From contig JAQFVV010006310.1 in NCBI GenBank assembly GCA_028023455.1, positions 3,906,001-3,970,000 on the forward strand: a stretch of 64,000 nucleotides of DNA, given 5' to 3'. The notes under the pieces are model-generated. The model did not search any database. It had not been told where the DNA came from and worked only from the letters and a program-made list of their open reading frames with translations. The translations under genes and the position numbers were made by a program. This DNA is from Epiperipatus broadwayi. Taxonomy: Eukaryota > Onychophora > Udeonychophora > Euonychophora > Peripatidae. Shown here in pieces: positions 58,596 to 64,000 of this stretch (its first letter is position 1; each line of letters begins with the position of its first letter).

Positions 58596-58991
58596 ACCTC
58601 AAGAATATGCAAGTAAAAATGCGATATTAGGGACCTCTACAGGTCTTAACCACAAGCTTACGCCTTGGAAAAAAAGAGGGGAACCCTTCTTTACTTCAAC
58701 CTACTTTCTATTTAAATAGGTGAAGCTGAAGCAGTTAGATCTAAGAGCGTGAAGCTATTCAATACTTCACTGATTAAGTCCACGTTTCTTATTACACATT
58801 AACACTCGCGAAATCAGTGAAGTATTGAATAGCTTCACACTCTTAGATCTAACTAATTCAGCTTCACCTATTTAAATAGAAAGTAGGTTGAAGTAAAGAA
58901 GAGTTCCCCTGTTTTCTTCCAAGGCATAAGCTTGTGGTTAAGACCTGTAGAGGTCCCTAATATCGCATTTTTACACACATATTCTTGAGGT
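58596..58991. repeat. 396-bp near-perfect palindrome, 180-bp arms
   Basis: Arms 58596-58775 and 58812-58991 are inverted copies of each other with few mismatches, around a 36-bp spacer (agtccacgtttcttattaca...). Outer ends are acctcaagaatatg and its inverse. No clear target duplication is visible. A foldback MITE is the simplest reading. An AT-rich TATTTAAATAG box sits in each arm. Confidence 0.88.
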
Positions 58992-60540
58992 TAAAGCCTT
59001 AGTAAATATTACTTACGTAATCAATGTACATTTAAATAAATTTATAATCACAATTAAAATTATAATTTTACATATTTATTTATACTGCTTTAATAAATAG
59101 TCTAGCTAGACAGCTATGCAGATTCTTCTATTTCCATAGTATGGAGGAGTCTTTAAATATGGTTGCCTAAACATTCAAACTTTGCTAAGTTAAAACTCCT
59201 GCTTCAATTGCAAAATAACCTATTACTATAAATAGGACTGCATAAATATATAATTTTTGCCAAATTAAAAAATTTCTGTTTCAATTCCAAAGCAATTTAG
59301 GATTGATAGTACTGCTTCATGCAAAGATCACAAATTAAAACATCGTCTATTAAATGTGCTTCTATGATTACTTTTTCAATATCAAGATCTTGACAAAATA
59401 CAAAAATAGAAGTTAGAATTGGGTGTATATAGTTAAAGTATGGAAAAAGGGTTGAACAAACATTCAATCCTATTGTCACAGTTGGTACAAAAAATTACTG
59501 ATGGCATAATACATGCTGTATTTAATTAAGTAAATGAAAATATAAAGTAGAGGAATATGAAAGGGGGAGGTGAGATTGGTTGTACTGAAAAGAATATCCA
59601 ATTTTTAACAATCAAGCATTTTAATTTTAGCAGAAAACATTTTTGATTAGGTAGTCACTGCTTACTGGTTATTAAAAGCCAACCTTTATATCCGACTATT
59701 TATCTAGCTGTCTATCATCTATAAATCTTATCAACAGTCTTGAGTATAGCACTTAAGTAGTTAAACATGGAAGCTAGAAAAGTGAGAGAACTGCTGGAAC
59801 TAGTTTCAAGATCATATGACAATAACTTCATCTAAATCAAAATAAGTTTCAACTAATGATTGAAAATGAAAAATTCACAGTGATATCAAAAAAACTAAAA
59901 ATTGTGGTTATAAAGAAGATCTATATCTCGTAAACAAAATTTTCCAGAGATTAAAAAAAAAACCCAACTTTATCAGAATTGTTTTGAAAAGGTAGTTAAA
60001 TAATTATAAATAATACTTTTTTAACTGCAAAATATATATATAAATTTTGTTTACTAGCAAATATATTTATTAAGAAGATAAATTCTCTCCATTATTAAAG
60101 TAAAAATTTACAAAAAAGCAAATATTTCATAGATGCTTAATATAATGACTAACAAATATTGGTACTAGTATAACCATGATTGATGTTCTATCCAAGAATG
60201 GAGTAAGCAAATGAAAAAATAATTGATAAGTTTCAAACATTCAATAAAAAAAATATGTTTAGAATTAAATATAATTGCTAAATACATTATTGACAGTTTT
60301 ATTTTCTAAATATAATATATTATTTTCATATTCTTAAACATATTATTATTTTTTACTTTGTTTTTGAATTTTTTATGAAATACATTGTATGTGAAACATC
60401 AATTGTTTCACACTTATTGAATATATTTACTTTATAATCATTGTGCTATGTTTGACTAGTGAATATATTATTTTCAGATTTATTTTCTAAATGTACTATA
60501 TTATTTTTTTGTTTATGGGTTTTTGATTTTTTCTGAAATA
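58992..60540. other. Non-coding stretch with a ~180-bp tandem duplication
   Basis: AT-rich DNA. ttattttctaaat.ta.tatattattttt and ttttgaattttt(t)atgaaata occur at about 60299 and again at about 60481, a diverged tandem repeat. Nothing else was recognised. Confidence 0.45.
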
Positions 60541-63500
60541 TATTGTAACGGGATGGGGTGGTAGGAAGTGGAAGGAAAAAGGGTGAACCTGGGGTGATGG
60601 CAAATCATCATCATTCCCAAGTCAACAATATTTCAATTAAAATTAATTTAAATAACGAGATAAAAATATTATATTAAAGTATTTACTAATTTGCAAAATA
60701 TATATAAGTAAGATATATTTATGGTGAGCATGAGATCAAAACAACTCAGAGATCAGCTAATCACTCCTTAGAATAACTATGATTAACTATAAATCCACCA
60801 GCATTATAATTATAAAAAAAATAAAAGTACTCACTCAAAAGAAATAATCATTCATCATGAATGATCAATAATATCAACTAAATTAGTACAATAAATCAAC
60901 AGTCAATCTTGTGGCTGGATTTGAACAATAAAAAATATAAATCAACAGTCAATATTGTGACTGGATTGGAAATGGGTATTTTATAGACCAGTCTAACTAT
61001 TGAGCCTTTGCCAGCTTGGACAATTATTTAAACATAATTTGGATGCACCAAGTTAATGCTAATCCATTAGAATACATAATCAGAAAATCTAAACCATAAT
61101 GCTGAGATACATAAACATGCTGATCATCATCAATGCTCTGGCCACTTGTTTTGGCCAACTATATACTTAAATTTTTAATAAGACTAAAATTAAAGGTAGT
61201 GCATGGGCTTTAAAGAATAAAATCTTATGCGCCAACCAGGATGATGATAATTGATCATCGCCGGATGCCCCCAAAGCACTAATTACACATCGTCATTTAT
61301 ATAATCATCCCGTGATTGAATCTAGCTCAGGGAACATAAGCTCTATTACTGTATATGCCCAAGAGATGATGCAGTACAATTTTTAACAATTGAATTCAAG
61401 TTTATTAACAACAATTAAAAAAAAATGGTATTATGGCTCTTCACATATCAATTAAGCCTTCTAATTTTGATTACTATACAATAAAAAAAATTTATCACAT
61501 TTATGAGTTACACAATTACAATATACAATTCAAGTTATTACTATGGTTTACATATATATGCGCACAGACACGCGATTTATAATATACAATTAATATTCAA
61601 TAATAACAAAAAAATGATTAAAATTTGTATATATATCCTATTTGACAAGCATTACATATATGCGCACACATAAATATGCAGTACAATTGATTTATATTAC
61701 AATCGTCATATAAAATAATAAATACATGATTAACCTCAGTTGTATATAAAAAAAAATACTATAAATGTTTAAAAAATTTACGTGTGTGTGTGCATGCATT
61801 CGCACACTGACAAAAAGTTACATATTTTAATTTGTTATAATAATAAAGTTATATTTTCCTAATTGATTCCATTTGGAAACCATACATAAATTTCACACAT
61901 ATACCTGTTTATAAACAAAATATAGATATAATTTTAAATTATTTATCAGTTTATAAGTTCTTTTTTTTTTTCTTAAAAAAAAGTATAGTCAATTTCTGAC
62001 AGGTATTTGTTGATTGATTATCAATGTTTTTAAATTTAAATTATAGAATCAGTGATTCTTTACTTCTTTTTTTTTTTAAATCCAGGCAGAATTATTTGCT
62101 TGTTTGCTTCACTTTAAAAATGTCTCTCTTCTTGATTAGATAATGGTGATGAAGTAGGCAAGGTGAAATAGGAAAAGTGAATACATGAACTGTAACTCCC
62201 CATGCCATGATAAGTAGACAGCCAAGCATGGACTATGTATACAATGCCCCATTACGTCGCAAGAAAATACATCTTCTTTAAGCACTACCTCTCTTGGACC
62301 TAGAGAGATCATCCACAAGGAGTATTCAGAGAAAAAATATCAGGCATTGAGCCAGCCCTGCTCATCTCCTGTGTCTTAGGGGCCTATACATGTGGTCTAT
62401 CCATGAGACCATGGGTCTGGATAGTGCAGAGCCTATACTTCAGAGCATCATGAATACACTACATCCAGGCAGCCCTGCTCAACTATACCCTTACCATAAA
62501 CATGAAAAGTACAAATTCATGCATCACTTCTAAAATGTCATTTTACTAAAGAAATTATTTAAAATTTCATGATTATATATAACTCTAATCACCAATAGCT
62601 GTATGTATACCTGTTTATCTGTGCTTCACTGCCTTTAAATACAATCAGCATATATATATAATTACTTCTTCAGCAAACTGGGGTTTGGGCAAGCTAGAAG
62701 ATTTTTTCTTGGTAAGTTTGGTTTTAGTGATTGTCATCATCAGGTAAAATATAATCCATGTAAAATGTTGATATGTAGTTGGTCTCTTTCTGTCTAGGAT
62801 TATTCCAGACAAACAGCTATCTTGGTATGATAGATTTCAGGCAAACAACCGTCCTCTGCACATTTAAGGCTACGACTTTCAGCACAAAAAAGTGGGTCCT
62901 TTTTCTCCAAGTGAATTCAAACTCCTGTGAAGGAAAATGGTAGCAATTCCTGAATCAATTGCCCTGCCTTCAGCTACATCAATTCATGGTAGCTATTCTG
63001 CCAAATCTATGGTCAGCTAAAACCAACTGCTGCAAACTTCAACAAGCTGCAACAAAATATTGTAATCAACTTTGCAGCTGACCCATTTTTACAAAACTAT
63101 TATCCAGACTGTAGCTGATATTATTATCAGCCTTTTTATCAAATCATCTGAGGTGATAACAACACCTTGATTGAAAACAGTTTTATATTTATCTCTCTAA
63201 TCCATTGGAATCTACATACATGTTTTTACTTAGATAATATAAATTTACAAATTAATTAAAGATTTCAAAAATAGATATTTTTTAAAATTATCAGAAAACA
63301 TGCTTACTTTTAAATTTAAAAATCAGATTTACAAATAATATTTATCAGACCTTTTTAAAATATTTATTTCATAATGAAATTTTATTTTAAACCCAGAGTT
63401 ATTTAACCCTTTACTTATTATTATTTTATTTTAGAAAAAAATATCTACAAAAAATTATGTCTGTGTTTATTTCTACTTTTTTTTCAACTTTATATATATT

Positions 63501-63591
63501 TATGCACACACACTATATTATTGTGTGTTATGTAACCCAATTGGTTACAATATGGAACTTATTTTGGATTGCATTTTCATTTGTTTAATAT
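60541..63591. other. Non-coding stretch of mixed composition, nothing recognised
   Basis: Starts with a G-rich segment (tgtaacgggatggggtgg at about 60544) that resembles the opening of the 3759 element in its first seven bases. A ~50-bp tandem duplication (aaatcaacagtcaat.ttgtg) lies at about 60893-60970. A GC-richer part at 62330-62510 has repeated cagccctgctca. I recognise no gene here; the 60-codon minus frame at 62136-62318 is unsupported. Confidence 0.4.
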
Positions 63592-63918
63592 GTATTTGAT
63601 GTGATGTAATGCACTGTGACTTCTTATACAGAGTCAGGAATCTCTCAGCAACAATGCCCAGAGAAACCTATTAGCCACTATACCTTCCCTTTCCATTCTC
63701 GGGATCCTAAGTTTCCCCATATCCTGTTCCATCCCATTTCCACAACATAATCTTTGTCAACTCCATGGCCTTTATATCTAACTCTCCCTTATCATTTCCC
63801 AAAACCCAGCATAAAAACCAATAACCTACTTTCTGTATAATCACTTTCCTTATATTTATTCTTCCACAACTTTACTATTTGTTCAAGCATTTACATTCAA
63901 TTAACAGATGCCTAATAT
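63592..63918 (-). mobile_element. 3' end of a CR1-like LINE, 5'-truncated copy
   Basis: Read on the minus strand it matches 29918-30238 of the LINE at 23993-30242, from the C-terminal codons (LWKNKY..., GVMELTK-like) through ggtttctctgggcat and gagagattc to the tail tcacatca. It ends abruptly at the aatattaggcatct position, next to a second LINE tail. Confidence 0.85.
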
Positions 63919-64000
63919 TTGATGTGATGCAGTGACTTCTCTTTATACGGAGTCAGGAATCTCTCAGCAGTTATGTCCAGCGAAACCTGTTAGCCACTTT
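63915..64000 (-). mobile_element. Second CR1-like LINE 3' end, running off the window
   Basis: ttgatgtgatgcagtgactt and ggagtcaggaatctctcagc repeat the 3' terminal sequence of the neighbouring copy. On the minus strand this tail directly precedes the truncated copy at 63592-63918, so one LINE may have inserted into another. Confidence 0.82.

Noticed and set aside
62640-62720. Plus-strand micro-exon between cttcag and gtaagt
   Set aside because: Splice-like borders by chance; 38 bp with no protein similarity and no partner exon.
60544-63549. 3-kb LTR-like unit from tgtaacggg to ggttaca
   Set aside because: The ends look like TG...CA LTR termini, but the flanks do not form a matching 5-bp duplication and no second copy is visible.

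Overview
The window looks like AT-rich intronic and intergenic DNA from an invertebrate animal. It has long A/T runs, dispersed microsatellites, spliced minus-strand exons of one conserved membrane transporter, and a dense load of class I and class II transposable elements. I cannot name the species. There is no prokaryotic operon structure, and most short open frames are chance or transposon debris.

Host gene: six internal exons of an equilibrative nucleoside transporter (ENT/SLC29 family) lie on the minus strand, in the order 43071-43023, 35683-35586, 35502-35407, 35317-35191, 21883-21798 and 6301-6105. Every junction has AG/GT boundaries, the codon phases join exactly, and the product reads colinearly across the middle and C-terminal membrane segments of the family. 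The first and last exons were not found and probably lie outside the window. Three introns are large (about 7.3, 13.3 and 15.5 kb) and hold most of the mobile elements.

1-6 kb: a head-to-head pair of tRNA-type SINEs inserted with a 16-bp target duplication, then a 2-kb segment bounded by TGTAACG/CGTTACA. 7.8-14.3 kb: a tandem cluster of a ~0.5-kb repeat, split by a TA-flanked inverted-repeat element, then a 1.7-kb element with an 8-bp target duplication and two internal 387-bp repeats, then a single-copy member of the cluster family. 14.3-20.0 kb: an old non-autonomous Ty3/Gypsy element (TSD GAATG) whose 5' LTR carries a 2.8-kb insertion and whose interior keeps a gag remnant plus a coiled-coil frame. 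22.5-34.6 kb: a decayed Ty3/Gypsy element invaded by a full-length LINE, which is itself invaded by a 1.2-kb inverted-repeat element; a second TA-flanked element sits in its RNase H region. 39-40 kb: RTE-type LINE debris. 44.5-49.2 kb: a young, apparently intact Ty3/Gypsy element with 413-bp LTRs, TSD ATATG, a tRNA-Ser-type primer site and one 1273-codon gag-pol frame. 50.8-58.5 kb: interleaved minus-strand LINE remnants of two families, a plus-strand hAT transposase remnant and a repeat insertion. 58.6-59.0 kb: a 396-bp near-perfect palindrome. 63.6-64.0 kb: two 3' ends of the same LINE family as at 24-30 kb, on the minus strand.

The nesting gives a relative history: an old Gypsy copy in the ENT intron was hit by a LINE, which was hit by a DNA element. 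The 44.5-kb Gypsy copy is much younger, with about 5 differences between its LTRs.
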